Source: Pontibacter arcticus
Lineage (GTDB): Bacteria > Bacteroidota > Bacteroidia > Cytophagales > Hymenobacteraceae
NCBI RefSeq assembly: GCF_003284895.1
Contig: NZ_QMDV01000001.1
Coordinates: forward strand, 275,080 to 339,079
Length of the DNA stretch: 64,000 bases
Reading direction: 5' to 3'
The notes under the pieces were generated by a model. It saw only the letters and a program-made list of their open reading frames with translations, ran no database searches and had not been told where the DNA came from. Of the stretch, positions 44,586 to 53,783 are shown piece by piece (position 1 is the stretch's first letter; each line of letters opens with the position of its first letter). The position numbers were made by a program, and so were the translations under genes.

Positions 44586-45390
44586 TTTATACTTTATACT
44601 TGGCTTACTGCTGATTATAGTAACATTAACTGCAGCTGCACAGCCGCAGTTAACCTTCAGCCATAGTATACCTGTAAGCTCTGCCACTGCTATTTCAGAA
44701 GATCAGAACGGCAATATTTATTTGCTGGATACTAAACAAAACCTGCTCCGACTCGACTCGCTGGGCAAACCGCTCGATACCTTTTCGCCTCCTACCCGTG
44801 GCCGTATAACATCCATTTCGGCCTGGAACTCCATGAAGGTGCTGCTTTTTTACCAGGACCGGCAGGAGCTTTTATTACTTGACAGGTTTCTGCGACCCAT
44901 CGGAACAACCCGCTTACTTGATCTGGATTACCTGAACACAGTACGTGCGGCAACGCTTGCTTCCGATGAAGGATTCTGGCTTTTTAACGAAACCAATTTT
45001 TCGCTTGATAAACTGGATTTGCGCTTAGGAAAGATCACATCAGAAACACCTTTAAATTTAATTTTAGAGCGCGAGCGATTTGATGTGCGTATGGTACGCG
45101 AGTATCAGAACATGATCTACCTGCTTGATTTCAACAATGGCATTTACGTGTTCGATAACCTGGGGAATTATAAAAGCAAGCTGCCTTTTACGGGGGTTAG
45201 TTACATAAACTTCCGGAAGAACGAGTTATACTTTGTAAAGCAGGACAAACTGATTTTCCATCAACTTTATACTTCGCAGCAAAGAGAAATACTGCTTCCA
45301 GCAGATAAAAAGTATACTTCCGGTTTGGTAAGCGATCGTAACATTTACCTCTTCTCGGCTAAAAAGCTGGACGTTTATACTTTGGAGTAA
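44548..45390 (+). CDS. Secreted or anchored beta-propeller-like protein of unknown function
   Basis: About 280 residues from ATG 44548 (44536 is an alternative). An N-terminal hydrophobic segment (LYFILGLLLIIVTLTAAAQ) ends in a signal-peptidase-like site. The rest is a series of four to five strand repeats of NHL or propeller type, for example NGNIYLLDTKQNLLRLDSLGKPLDTF and NMIYLLDFNNGIYVFDNLGNYKSKL. No enzyme motif. Its first codons lie inside the lpxH gene, so expression is coupled to lipid A synthesis genes. Typical annotation in relatives is hypothetical protein. Confidence 0.85.
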   Translation: MAKPLTWKLLKANLYFILGLLLIIVTLTAAAQPQLTFSHSIPVSSATAISEDQNGNIYLLDTKQNLLRLDSLGKPLDTFSPPTRGRITSISAWNSMKVLLFYQDRQELLLLDRFLRPIGTTRLLDLDYLNTVRAATLASDEGFWLFNETNFSLDKLDLRLGKITSETPLNLILERERFDVRMVREYQNMIYLLDFNNGIYVFDNLGNYKSKLPFTGVSYINFRKNELYFVKQDKLIFHQLYTSQQREILLPADKKYTSGLVSDRNIYLFSAKKLDVYTLE

Positions 45391-45403
45391 AGGTTTATAC
45401 TTT

Positions 45404-45554
45404 GAAGCTGTTCAGCGTTTTTTAATAAATCAAAGGCCGCTGCCCTTGCTGTGTGTTTTCACCAGCAAGCTCCTATTGGTGAAAGTATAATTGTTGGTGG
45501 TTCCACCAACAACGGTGGGTTAAGGCGCTGTAATTGGAAACGCTAAACAGCTTC
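45404..45554. repeat. Structured intergenic element with terminal inverted repeats
   Basis: GAAGCTGTTCAGCGTTTT at 45404-45421 is nearly the complement of 45537-45554 (16 of 18 bases). Two further hairpins lie inside: TTTCACCA/TGGTGAAA (45457-45464 with 45477-45484) and TTGTTGGTGG/CCACCAACAA (45491-45500 with 45503-45512). No coding frame of note. The closed outer stem with inner hairpins suggests either a small non-autonomous mobile element (MITE type) or a structured RNA. The region lies between two converging genes. Confidence 0.7.
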
Positions 45555-45608
45555 TTTGATTAAATAGTAATGCCAGCAAAAGTATAAATTTATACTTTGT
45601 AAGATGCG

Positions 45609-46478
45609 CTAAACAAGTGGCAGTAACATTTCATACTGGCTCAACACTTTCGAGAAATGCTTGCGCTCCAGAAACATCAGCATTTGTTCGGCTTTGGTAT
45701 CAATATTAAGCAACATGAGCGCTTTATGGTCTGTATGTTCGCAAACCTGCCGCAGCAATGCCGTCCCGATTCCTTTGCAACGCGCATTGCTATCTACTGC
45801 CAGTTGCGCTATTGCCCCGTTATCCGGGAAAAAAACGGTGTACCCGATCAGATCCTGGTGTTCGTCATAAGCTTCAATAATTGTTTTCTTATTTGGGCTG
45901 CGCGTGATGGCCCACGAAGTATTCTGCCAGCCAGGCTTTACATCTCCAAAACAACCATACGATTTCCAATCCGGTTTAAGTACCGTTTTAAAACTAATAG
46001 CATACGGTGTCTTGCTTTGTACTAACAGCTCTTTCTTTAAACTCCTGAAGCAGTCGAACGTGCGGGTTATGCTAAAGCCGAGGCGTTTGTAAATTTTTAT
46101 GGCGGCAGCGTTTTCAGTTATTACTTCCAGGAGGCATTGTTCAATTCCGGCTTCTTTAAATTTAGGCTGCATAAAGGTATAAAGCTGCTCTGTAATGCGG
46201 TTACCCCGGTACGTTGGTATTACGCCAGTTCCGGCATTGTATGCTGTTGGCTTGCCCTCCCACTCACCTAGGCCGGTTAGTATAAACCCTACCATCAGGT
46301 CGCCGCTGTAAGCTGCCGCGCTAAAACTAAGCTCCACTCCTTCCCGTTTCAGTTTGCTCCTGAACTGGTTTGTATCCAGTTGTATCGGCACCAGGTAATC
46401 CGAAAAAGCTTCCAGAAAGGTAGCATGCAGCTTCGGAATGTTTTTTTCAGTGAGAAAAGTGAAATGTAAATTTTCCAT
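45609..46478 (-). CDS. GNAT-family N-acetyltransferase with two GNAT domains
   Basis: 289 residues. The first GNAT domain (about residues 1-150) has the acetyl-CoA loop TGVIPTYRGNRITEQL and ENAAAIKIYKRLGF. The second (about 155-289) has IAQLAVDSNARCKGIGTALL and ERKHFSKVLSQYEM. Both CoA-binding Q/R-x-x-G-x-G/A-type loops are kept. Substrate unknown: the family acylates small amines, amino acids or protein N-termini. A single cytosolic gene; the 190 bases upstream hold no gene. Confidence 0.9.
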   Translation of the reverse strand: MENLHFTFLTEKNIPKLHATFLEAFSDYLVPIQLDTNQFRSKLKREGVELSFSAAAYSGDLMVGFILTGLGEWEGKPTAYNAGTGVIPTYRGNRITEQLYTFMQPKFKEAGIEQCLLEVITENAAAIKIYKRLGFSITRTFDCFRSLKKELLVQSKTPYAISFKTVLKPDWKSYGCFGDVKPGWQNTSWAITRSPNKKTIIEAYDEHQDLIGYTVFFPDNGAIAQLAVDSNARCKGIGTALLRQVCEHTDHKALMLLNIDTKAEQMLMFLERKHFSKVLSQYEMLLPLV

Positions 46479-46670
46479 CTGTGCCGGGTAAGTATAAAGT
46501 ATAACAATTGCGCCTTTTCTTATACGCCTGTTTCGTGTTTGTTTCTGTTGTAAATTAATACGTTGGATATTTTTCTACAACTCGTACTGCACTAAGCCGT
46601 TAGAGTTATGTACTATTCCGCTTCGGTTTCCGGAGCCACGATCATATTATATACCTACTAAAAACAAGCT

Positions 46671-47828
46671 ATGAAAGCAGCAGTATTTCACAATCCAAAA
46701 GATATCCGAGTTGATACAGTTGAAGACCCGATAATTGAAGAATCGCGCGATGCCATACTTCGTGTAACTTCTACTGCTATTTGTGGGTCAGATCTTCACA
46801 TATACAATGGTATGTTTCCGCAGCCCCGCAACATGGTATTAGGCCACGAGTTTATGGGCATTGTAGAAGAAGTAGGCAGAGGGGTTAAAAACCTGAAAGT
46901 AGGCGACCGCGTGGTAGTTCCGTTTCCGATTTCGTGCGGCACCTGCCACTTTTGCAACATGAGCCTGCCAACTCACTGCGAAAACTCCAATACCGAACAT
47001 TATGGCCCGGAAGGCGGCTTATTAAAAGGTAAAGGGGCGGCCTTATTTGGTTATACTGATTTGTATGGTGGCTACAACGGCGGCCAGGCAGAACTAGTAC
47101 GCGTACCTTATGCAGATTATGGCCCGCGCAAAGTGCCCGAAAATTTAACAGATGAACAGGTACTTTTTCTGACTGATATTTTCCCGACGGGCTGGGCCGG
47201 TATAGATTGGGCTGATATGAAAGGCGGTGAAACGGTTGTAGTATGGGGTTGCGGCCCGGTAGGTATTATGGCCATGAAATCGGCGTGGCTGCGTGGCGCA
47301 AAACGTGTCATTGGCGTTGATATCCAGCGTTACCGACTCGAAATAGCCCGCAAAAGTGCCAATGCAGAAACCATAAATGCCGGTGATGTGGATGCCGTAG
47401 AACTGATCAGGGAACTGACAGGCGGCTATGGTGCCGATGTTTGTGTGGATGCAGTAGGGATGGAAGCAGACCGAAATGCTTTGGAAAAAGCCATGAACGT
47501 GCTGCAAATGGAAAAAGGAAGTATGAAAGTGCTGGAGAAGTGCTTTGACTCGGTTCGTAGAGGCGGTACAGTGAGCGTATTAGGCGTTTATGGTACGCCT
47601 TATAACAACTTCCCGCTGCACCAGTGGTTCGATAAAGGCATTATCCTGAAAGGTGGCCAGGCTTGGGTACATAATTACATCGATCACCTGCTTGACCTTG
47701 TTAAAACCGGAAAAGTGGTGTTGGATGATATTATTACACACTCTGTTCCGTTAGCCGATGCAGCCAAGATGTATGATATCTTCAACAAAAAAGAAGACAA
47801 CTGCCTGAAAGTAATTTTGAAACCGTAA
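46671..47828 (+). CDS. Zinc-dependent alcohol dehydrogenase (MDR superfamily)
   Basis: 385 residues. The catalytic zinc site is in CGSDLHIYNGMFPQPRNMVLGHEFMG and the structural zinc site CGTCHFCNMSLPTHC is complete with four cysteines. The NAD-binding loop is VWGCGPVGIMAMKSAWLRGAKRVIGVDIQ with an aspartate that favours NAD. The length and the insertion after the structural zinc site resemble glutathione-independent formaldehyde dehydrogenase-type members, but the substrate cannot be assigned. Single gene with its own terminator. Confidence 0.9.
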   Translation: MKAAVFHNPKDIRVDTVEDPIIEESRDAILRVTSTAICGSDLHIYNGMFPQPRNMVLGHEFMGIVEEVGRGVKNLKVGDRVVVPFPISCGTCHFCNMSLPTHCENSNTEHYGPEGGLLKGKGAALFGYTDLYGGYNGGQAELVRVPYADYGPRKVPENLTDEQVLFLTDIFPTGWAGIDWADMKGGETVVVWGCGPVGIMAMKSAWLRGAKRVIGVDIQRYRLEIARKSANAETINAGDVDAVELIRELTGGYGADVCVDAVGMEADRNALEKAMNVLQMEKGSMKVLEKCFDSVRRGGTVSVLGVYGTPYNNFPLHQWFDKGIILKGGQAWVHNYIDHLLDLVKTGKVVLDDIITHSVPLADAAKMYDIFNKKEDNCLKVILKP

Positions 47829-47848
47829 CCGTAACAGATTTATACTTT

Positions 47849-47878
47849 AAAAAGGAGGACTTTGGTTCTCCTTTTTTT
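47849..47878. terminator. Terminator between the dehydrogenase and flippase genes
   Basis: AAAAAGGAG and CTCCTTTTT around a 10-base loop, 20 bases after the dehydrogenase stop and touching the end of the converging gene. Confidence 0.82.
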
Positions 47879-49301
47879 ATGCCTTCAACTTTTTATTGGC
47901 ATACAGAAAACCCACTCCGGCTACCAAACCTATACCTGCCGTAAGCCATACTTTGCTACTAATCGCACTATCAGCCAGGCTGTAAACTAACAATAAACTT
48001 AGTACCGTTACCGATAGCCAGAACAATGGCCAGTAATTAACCTGCGTAATCTGCTTGTATTCTTTCAAAAGATAGCCCGAGTAGCCCATGTACATCAGTG
48101 CTGCAAATGTAGTAAACGCCGCCGCCTGAATCCCGAAAACAGGGACCAGCGCAAAATTAAGCACCAGATTCCCGACACCAGCCACGGTCGATACTTTCCA
48201 GAGCACTTTTGTATGTTCTTTGTAAACCAGTTGGTTAATAGCACCTAAATACATCGGCCTGAAGTTATACCCCATCAGCATAATAATCGCCAGCTGATAA
48301 GCTTGTTGCAGTTCATCGTTCCGGATCAGAAGTATAAATATCTCTTTCAGCCAAAGCCCGATCAGAAAAGTGATAACCAGGAAGAACGCCTGCATGGCAA
48401 AGGTCATGGCGCGGGCTTTAAGCGCTGCACTTCTATCAGCTGATTCCCTGGAATAATACTGCATGTAAAAAGGCGCAGAAGCTTGCACAACGGCATTGGA
48501 GGCTGCCATAAAATATAATCCAAAACTACTGGCCAGGTTGTAAAAACCAATGCGCGGCAGCGGCACATGCAGGATATCCAGCACCAGTTTATCAGAAGTA
48601 TCCAGCAGAAAAAAAGAAAAATTATGCGGAACTACAGGCAAAGCCGTACGCAACGAACTTTTAATGCGGTGCCACTTAAACCGGAAAATCGGCCACATCT
48701 GCTCTTTCAGGAAATAGGAAGAGCCATAAAGTATAAACCCAAGCAAGGCACCGATAAAATTACTGTAGAACCAGCCCATATACCCCATTTTGAGGTAGGC
48801 GATGGTATAAATATTGAGCAACACGACAACGGTGCCAACTATAAACGAGCGTATGGCAATCCGGAATGGCTGTTGCTTCATTTGGTAAAAAAGCATGGCC
48901 TGCAGATCGGTGCTGTTAAAAAGTATGGCTGGCAATACGCAAAGCCAGATTATAGCCCAACGGTTTTGGGCAGCTTCTTGGGGTATGCCCAGGTATAAAG
49001 TTACGCCCAATATCAACCCGAACACCAACCCCCAGAGCAGTAAAAAACCATGCAGCTGCCGCCAGATCCACTTATAACGTGTTGGGAAGCGGGCAAAACT
49101 GTTTACCATAATGGTAGATAAGCCCAACGACTGCATAATGCCCAAACCCCAGGTATAAGCTCCCACAATGGCAGCAACTCCATAGTCGGCAGTGGTAACG
49201 TGCTGCGTTATAACAGGCAATGCCAACACACCCGCAAAACGGGGAATCTGGGCTGCCAATCCGTAAATGGCTGCATGAGAAAGTAATTTCCGGAGCATCA
49301 C
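47877..49301 (-). CDS. Polysaccharide biosynthesis / oligosaccharide flippase (Wzx-like, MATE/MOP fold)
   Basis: 474 residues with 12-14 hydrophobic segments and short loops, the profile of a Wzx or MurJ-type lipid-linked oligosaccharide flippase in the inner membrane. The start ILRKLLSHAAIYGLAAQIPRFAGVLALPVIT, followed by YGVAAIVGAYTW, is the typical first helix pair and loop. It would move undecaprenyl-linked sugars to the periplasm. No glycosyltransferase cluster surrounds it here. The 370 bases upstream (49302-49671) are AT-rich with no gene; a TATATTTG (-7-like) lies at 49443-49450. Confidence 0.85.
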   Translation of the reverse strand: MMLRKLLSHAAIYGLAAQIPRFAGVLALPVITQHVTTADYGVAAIVGAYTWGLGIMQSLGLSTIMVNSFARFPTRYKWIWRQLHGFLLLWGLVFGLILGVTLYLGIPQEAAQNRWAIIWLCVLPAILFNSTDLQAMLFYQMKQQPFRIAIRSFIVGTVVVLLNIYTIAYLKMGYMGWFYSNFIGALLGFILYGSSYFLKEQMWPIFRFKWHRIKSSLRTALPVVPHNFSFFLLDTSDKLVLDILHVPLPRIGFYNLASSFGLYFMAASNAVVQASAPFYMQYYSRESADRSAALKARAMTFAMQAFFLVITFLIGLWLKEIFILLIRNDELQQAYQLAIIMLMGYNFRPMYLGAINQLVYKEHTKVLWKVSTVAGVGNLVLNFALVPVFGIQAAAFTTFAALMYMGYSGYLLKEYKQITQVNYWPLFWLSVTVLSLLLVYSLADSAISSKVWLTAGIGLVAGVGFLYANKKLKA

Positions 49302-49671
49302 CCAAAATTATACTTTAATTTCCAGCAGATTGTCAGGTAACTAAATAATTCGTACACATGGCTTCGTGCACTAAAATGAGCAATGGCTTGTTAGGGAACA
49401 GGCACATTTCAGGGTTACAGCACAAAAAGCTCGAAAAATTAGTATATTTGTTACTGAGAGAATGTTGATAATTCATTTTTTTAGCTACAAATTGTTTAAA
49501 AGGCAACTTGGCTTCATACCGTTTTCGCTTGATTGTATTTGCTATTAAGCGTTAAAATTATTTTGTTAAGCTGCTTTATTCAGAACTTTTGCCTGCTAAA
49601 ATGATACCTGACATGCTCAGATCATATTTTGAAAACAAGAATAGCCCAGGCTATATAAGGAGATATAAAAA

Positions 49672-51354
49672 GTGGGATGTAGTTCATGTTCTAGTGGCGG
49701 TTGCGGCACCAAAAAAACCAGTGCAGATGGCACAGAGGTGGTTGGTGGCTGCAAAAGCAACGGCGGTTGCAGCACGGGAGGCTGTAATCGTTTAAATGTA
49801 TTTGATTGGCTTAGCGACATGGAAATTCCGGTGTCGTTTGAGGAATTTGATATTGTAGAAGTAAGATTTAAGGGTGGTCGTAAAGACTTTTTCCGAAACA
49901 TAAACAGAATAGACCTGACTACGGGCGATGCCGTGGTGGTAGATGTGCCAAATGGCCATCACATCGGGTTTGTATCGCTTAAAGGTGAGCTGGTACGCTT
50001 GCAGATGCTGAAAAAGAAGGTGGATAACAACGAGGAGATCCGCACGATTTACCGTATCGCCAATGAGCGCGACATGGAGAAATTCAACGAAGTGCGCGAC
50101 CTGGACAGCGGCACCATGTACCGTGGCCGTGAGATCATTCAGCAACTCGGCCTCCGTATGAAGCTTTCTGATGTGGAGTACCAGGCTGATAAATCGAAAG
50201 CTACGTTTTATTATTCTGCTGATGATCGCGTTGATTTTCGTGACCTGATCAAAAAACTGGCAGAAGAGTTTAAAGTACGCATTGAGATGCGCCAGATCAG
50301 CCTTCGCCACGAAGCAGGGCGTTTGGGTGGCATTGGCTCTTGCGGCCGTGAACTTTGCTGCTCTACCTGGCTCACCGATTTTAAAAGCGTATCTACTACA
50401 GCGGCCCGTTACCAGAATTTGTCGCTTAACCCAAGTAAACTTTCCGGACAGTGCGGCCGCTTAAAATGCTGCCTTAATTATGAGCTGGAAACTTACATGG
50501 ATGCGCTCAAAGATATACCAACTGTAAACAGGCCATTACAGACCCGCCAAGGCGATGCCATACTTCAGAAAACGGATATCTTTAAGAAGATGATGTGGTT
50601 TGGCTACAAAGGCGATAATAACTGGTACCCGGTTCCGGTAGAGCGTGTGCACGAGATCATCCGTGAAAACCTGAAAGGTGTAGCGGTGGATAGCCTGATG
50701 CCGGTTGTGGTAGAAGAGCCGAAACAAAATGAGTTTGTAGCGCAGGTAGAGGGCAGTCTCGAACGCCTGGACGATAAATTCAAGAACAAGAAAAAGAAGA
50801 AAAAGAAGAAAAAGCCAGGCGAAGGCGGTACAGCAGCTCAATTTGAGCAGGCACTGGAAGCTGGTACGCAGGAAGCTGTAAGAACTACAGACGCACCTCG
50901 TACGGAACGGGAACAACGCCCGCGCAGGCCACGCCCTGAACGCAGCAATAACACGAACAATAACAGGAACAGAGAAGGCGCCGAACCAAGAGAACGCAGG
51001 CCGGACAGGCCACCGCGCGACCGACAGGAACGCCCGGAAAGAGTAGACAGGCCTGAAAGAGCTGAACGCACCGACCGTCCGGAAAGAGCGCCACGCCCTG
51101 AGCAAACTGCCAGACCGGAGCGCATTGAAAGACGTGAACGCCCGGAACGAAACGAGCGAAGAGAACGTGGTCCGCGCCCTGAAAGAGCCGATAATGCTGT
51201 ACGTGCCGCCAATCCGCCGAAAGCTGCTGCGCCTGCAAACGGGCCGCAACCTACCGGCGACCAGCCTGCACAACCAGCCAACAGGCAGCGTTCCAGAAAA
51301 CCGTTCAGAGGCAAAAAACCAGATCAGAATAAACCGCCACGTACCGATGCGTAA
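49672..51354 (+). CDS. ricT: RicT-like PSP1-domain protein with long basic low-complexity tail
   Basis: 560 residues from GTG 49672, which has AAGGAG nine bases before it. Residues 1-40 are cysteine-rich (MGCSSCSSGGCGT...GGCKSNGGCSTGGC), as in Bacteroidota RicT. The PSP1 domain follows, with FKSVSTTAARYQNLSLNPSK, GSCGRELCCSTWL and SGQCGRLKCCLNYE carrying the conserved cysteines. In Bacillus RicT belongs to a Fe-S complex (Y-complex) that stimulates RNase Y and RNA processing. After about residue 370 comes a Lys run and then nearly 190 residues of Arg/Pro/Glu repeats (RPERxxRPERAERTDRPE style), probably disordered and RNA-binding. It overlaps gldH by 8 bases, a conserved pairing. Confidence 0.9.
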   Translation: MGCSSCSSGGCGTKKTSADGTEVVGGCKSNGGCSTGGCNRLNVFDWLSDMEIPVSFEEFDIVEVRFKGGRKDFFRNINRIDLTTGDAVVVDVPNGHHIGFVSLKGELVRLQMLKKKVDNNEEIRTIYRIANERDMEKFNEVRDLDSGTMYRGREIIQQLGLRMKLSDVEYQADKSKATFYYSADDRVDFRDLIKKLAEEFKVRIEMRQISLRHEAGRLGGIGSCGRELCCSTWLTDFKSVSTTAARYQNLSLNPSKLSGQCGRLKCCLNYELETYMDALKDIPTVNRPLQTRQGDAILQKTDIFKKMMWFGYKGDNNWYPVPVERVHEIIRENLKGVAVDSLMPVVVEEPKQNEFVAQVEGSLERLDDKFKNKKKKKKKKKPGEGGTAAQFEQALEAGTQEAVRTTDAPRTEREQRPRRPRPERSNNTNNNRNREGAEPRERRPDRPPRDRQERPERVDRPERAERTDRPERAPRPEQTARPERIERRERPERNERRERGPRPERADNAVRAANPPKAAAPANGPQPTGDQPAQPANRQRSRKPFRGKKPDQNKPPRTDA

Positions 51355-51823
51355 ATCCGTTATTTTATTATCGGCTATACTTTTAATGCTGCTTACAGCC
51401 TGCGAGCCGGGCCGTATCTACGAGCAAAATGCAGACTTCGAATCTCAGAACTGGGAAATTGATAACGCCCCTGTTTTTAGCTTCGAAATTACGGATACTA
51501 CCAAAGTATACGATGTATACTTTAATGTGCGTTACAACCTGCAGTATGAGTTTTATAACCTGTATGTGCGCCACCAGCTAACCGGCCCGGATAATACCAT
51601 GCTATCTGCAGCACAACACGAATTGCTGCTGCTGGATGCCAAAACCGGGAAGCCCCTGGGCAAAGGCTCCAGCGATATTTATGATCTGCAGGTGCTGGCG
51701 TTAAAGGATGTAAAGTTCGAAAAAGTTGGAAAGCATACGTTAACATTAACGCAGTACATGCGCCGCGATCCGTTGCCTCATATACTGGCAGTAGGCATTA
51801 AAGTAACCGAAAAGTCTAATTAG
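51347..51823 (+). CDS. gldH: Gliding motility lipoprotein GldH
   Basis: 158 residues from ATG 51347, which overlaps the ricT stop. Lipoprotein signal MRKSVILLSAILLMLLTACEPG, then a beta-sandwich-like domain (SFEITDTTKVYDVYFNVRYNLQYEFYNLYV) and the typical ending YMRRDPLPHILAVGIKVTEK. GldH is one of the lipoproteins needed for gliding in Flavobacterium; in non-gliding relatives it is kept and may support the type IX secretion envelope complex. Position directly behind ricT is the usual one in the phylum. An in-frame extension upstream within ricT is not real coding sequence. Confidence 0.93.
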   Translation: MRKSVILLSAILLMLLTACEPGRIYEQNADFESQNWEIDNAPVFSFEITDTTKVYDVYFNVRYNLQYEFYNLYVRHQLTGPDNTMLSAAQHELLLLDAKTGKPLGKGSSDIYDLQVLALKDVKFEKVGKHTLTLTQYMRRDPLPHILAVGIKVTEKSN

Positions 51824-51847
51824 CAGGCAGTCATACTTTTAATATTA

Positions 51848-51890
51848 TAACCCCTCTTGCAGTAAATGCCTGCAAGAGGGGTTATTTTTT
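51848..51890 (+). terminator. Terminator after gldH
   Basis: AACCCCTCTTGCAG and CTGCAAGAGGGGTT around a 7-base loop, followed by a T-run. Confidence 0.93.
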
Positions 51891-52009
51891 TGATATGCGA
51901 GCATCCCTATCTGCTTTACGTTAAATACGTAGTATAGCTATGTTTCCAGCTAACCGTATCGGAAATATTACGTTCCATACGTTCGCCCTTATTAAACTTA
52001 TTCTTTTCT

Positions 52010-53107
52010 ATGAAAGATACCTTATTAGTGCTGGGATGTATCCTGGCCCTTTTCTCTTTTTTGCCATTGATAAAAAGTCCGCTCTGGTGGATCAGAGTAT
52101 TAGACTTTCCGAGGTTGCATGTGGCCATACTTCTTACAGCCGTACTCATTTTTTATGTAAGCAAGTATGATGTTACAAGCCTTTCAGAAATAAGTATGAT
52201 CGTGCTGTGGGCAGCTGCTATTCTGAATGAGATAAGGTATATTATTCATTTTACGCCACTTGTAAAAGTAGAAGCACTCAAAACAGAAAAAGCCGTTCCG
52301 GAAAATGCTCTAACTGTCGTGATCTCTAATGTGCGCATGGTAAACCGTAAGTACCAGAAATTCCTGGATGTAGTGCTGGCCGAAGACCCGGACATTCTGA
52401 TTATGAACGAACCCGACGAGAAATGGCATGAGCAGGTGCGCCCCAAACTGGAAAAGCGCTATCCTTATAGCATTAAAAAACCGCTTTCCAACACGTATGG
52501 CATGATGCTGTGGAGCAGGTTTAAACTACACGACAGCGAAGTGAGATACCTGGTGGAAGATGGAATTCCTTCTTTTTATACCTTGGTAGAGTTACCTAGC
52601 GGCCATAAGTTCAGCTTTTTTACGGTGCACCCGCAACCTCCGAGGTTACTTAAAAATACCGAAACCAGGGAGGCAGAACTACTATTGGTGGCAAAGATGG
52701 CAAAAGCATCACCTTACCCAAGTATAGTGGCCGGCGATATGAATGATGTGGCCTGGTCTAAAACTACGAAGTTGTTTAAGCAGATAAGCGGCCACATTGA
52801 TCCGCGTGTGGGGCGTGGTTTTTACAACACGTACAATGCCTATATCCCTTTGTTCCGCTACCCCCTCGACCACGTTTTTTACGATCCCGTTTTCCGGTTG
52901 GTCGGCTTAAAGCGCCTTCCTAAATTTGGCTCTGACCACTTCCCTATTTCTATTACTTTAAACTACGAGCCGCAAAACCAACACGAGCAGGAACACCCGA
53001 AAGCCGACCAGGAAGACAAGCAGGAAGCAAACGAACTGATACAGGAAGGGCTGGAGAAAGGCGAAGAACGCAATAGCGAGAAGAAGCAGGAAAACACAAA
53101 AGAATAA
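52010..53107 (+). CDS. Endonuclease/exonuclease/phosphatase (EEP) family protein, membrane-anchored
   Basis: 365 residues. Two or three hydrophobic helices at the N-terminus (about residues 3-22, 33-52, 60-75) anchor it, then an EEP domain with the active-site elements in order: LTVVISNVRMVN, ILIMNEPDE, FFTVHPQPP, VAGDMNDVAWS and DHVFYDPVFRLVG-KFGSDHFPIS. The catalytic Asp/Asn/His set is present. Related bacterial proteins of this layout are uncharacterised; the domain could be a phosphodiesterase or nuclease outside the cell membrane. The last 45 residues are a charged Glu/Gln/Lys tail. Confidence 0.88.
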   Translation: MKDTLLVLGCILALFSFLPLIKSPLWWIRVLDFPRLHVAILLTAVLIFYVSKYDVTSLSEISMIVLWAAAILNEIRYIIHFTPLVKVEALKTEKAVPENALTVVISNVRMVNRKYQKFLDVVLAEDPDILIMNEPDEKWHEQVRPKLEKRYPYSIKKPLSNTYGMMLWSRFKLHDSEVRYLVEDGIPSFYTLVELPSGHKFSFFTVHPQPPRLLKNTETREAELLLVAKMAKASPYPSIVAGDMNDVAWSKTTKLFKQISGHIDPRVGRGFYNTYNAYIPLFRYPLDHVFYDPVFRLVGLKRLPKFGSDHFPISITLNYEPQNQHEQEHPKADQEDKQEANELIQEGLEKGEERNSEKKQENTKE

Positions 53108-53112
53108 AGTAT

Positions 53113-53150
53113 AAAAAAACCCGCTCAGTTAAAACTGGACGGGTTTTTTT
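53113..53150. terminator. Bidirectional terminator after the EEP gene
   Basis: AAAAAAACCCG pairs with CGGGTTTTTTT around a loop that itself can pair (CAGTT/AACTG). Shared with the converging cold-shock gene. Confidence 0.9.
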
Positions 53151-53185
53151 TAGACTAGTCTTGCCCGAAGGCATTATATGTCTAC

Positions 53186-53377
53186 TTAGATTTTTTCTAC
53201 GTTAATAGCGTTCAATCCTTTTTTGCCATCTTTCACTTCGAAAGATACACGGTCATTCTCACGAATTTCGTTGATCAAACCAGTCTGATGAACGAAGATG
53301 TCTTGGTTGGTATCATCAGCAACGATAAAACCGAAGCCTTTAGATACATTGTAAAACTTAACTTTACCTGTTTTCAT
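53186..53377 (-). CDS. Cold-shock protein (CspA family)
   Basis: 63 residues from ATG 53377 (MKTGKVKFYNVSKGFGFI). Single OB-fold cold-shock domain with RNP1 KGFGFI and RNP2 DIFVH, both complete. A single-strand RNA/DNA chaperone. The frame opens nine codons earlier, but the CSD family begins at this methionine. The 400 bases between it and the next gene (53378-53783) hold its leader and the leader of the low-complexity gene; no further gene is seen there. Confidence 0.95.
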   Translation of the reverse strand: MKTGKVKFYNVSKGFGFIVADDTNQDIFVHQTGLINEIRENDRVSFEVKDGKKGLNAINVEKI

Positions 53378-53783
53378 TATAATAAATTTTAAATAATGGC
53401 TCAAAGTTAACTATTTCAACCGATATAACAGCAGGTAAGCTAAAATATTAGCAAAAATAGGAGTATCAGCTTCAGGCATCTGCAGTTAAATAAGTTACCG
53501 TTTATGGTTTTATACTTTTCTCCAATCTCCGAAATCCGAGCTGCAGCTTTTCATAAGCTTCAAAATCGGCCGGATCGTATATAAGTAAAGTCCTAAGGCA
53601 ATAACCCTTGCACTTGCTGTTCGTATAGTTAAAGCGTTCTGTTACACTAAATAAAAAGGTGTGATCACCATTTCAAAAACAGTAACAGCAACAAAATACA
53701 AACCCCATTTGCTGCCTTCCTTATTTAAAAGCAGGTAGCTTTTGAAAACTAACTTATCTAAAATAACACAAGGAGAACAAACT

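Noticed and set aside
51125-51346. Extended N-terminus for GldH
   Set aside because: The extra 74 codons lie inside ricT in another frame; the lipoprotein signal starts at the methionine at 51347.
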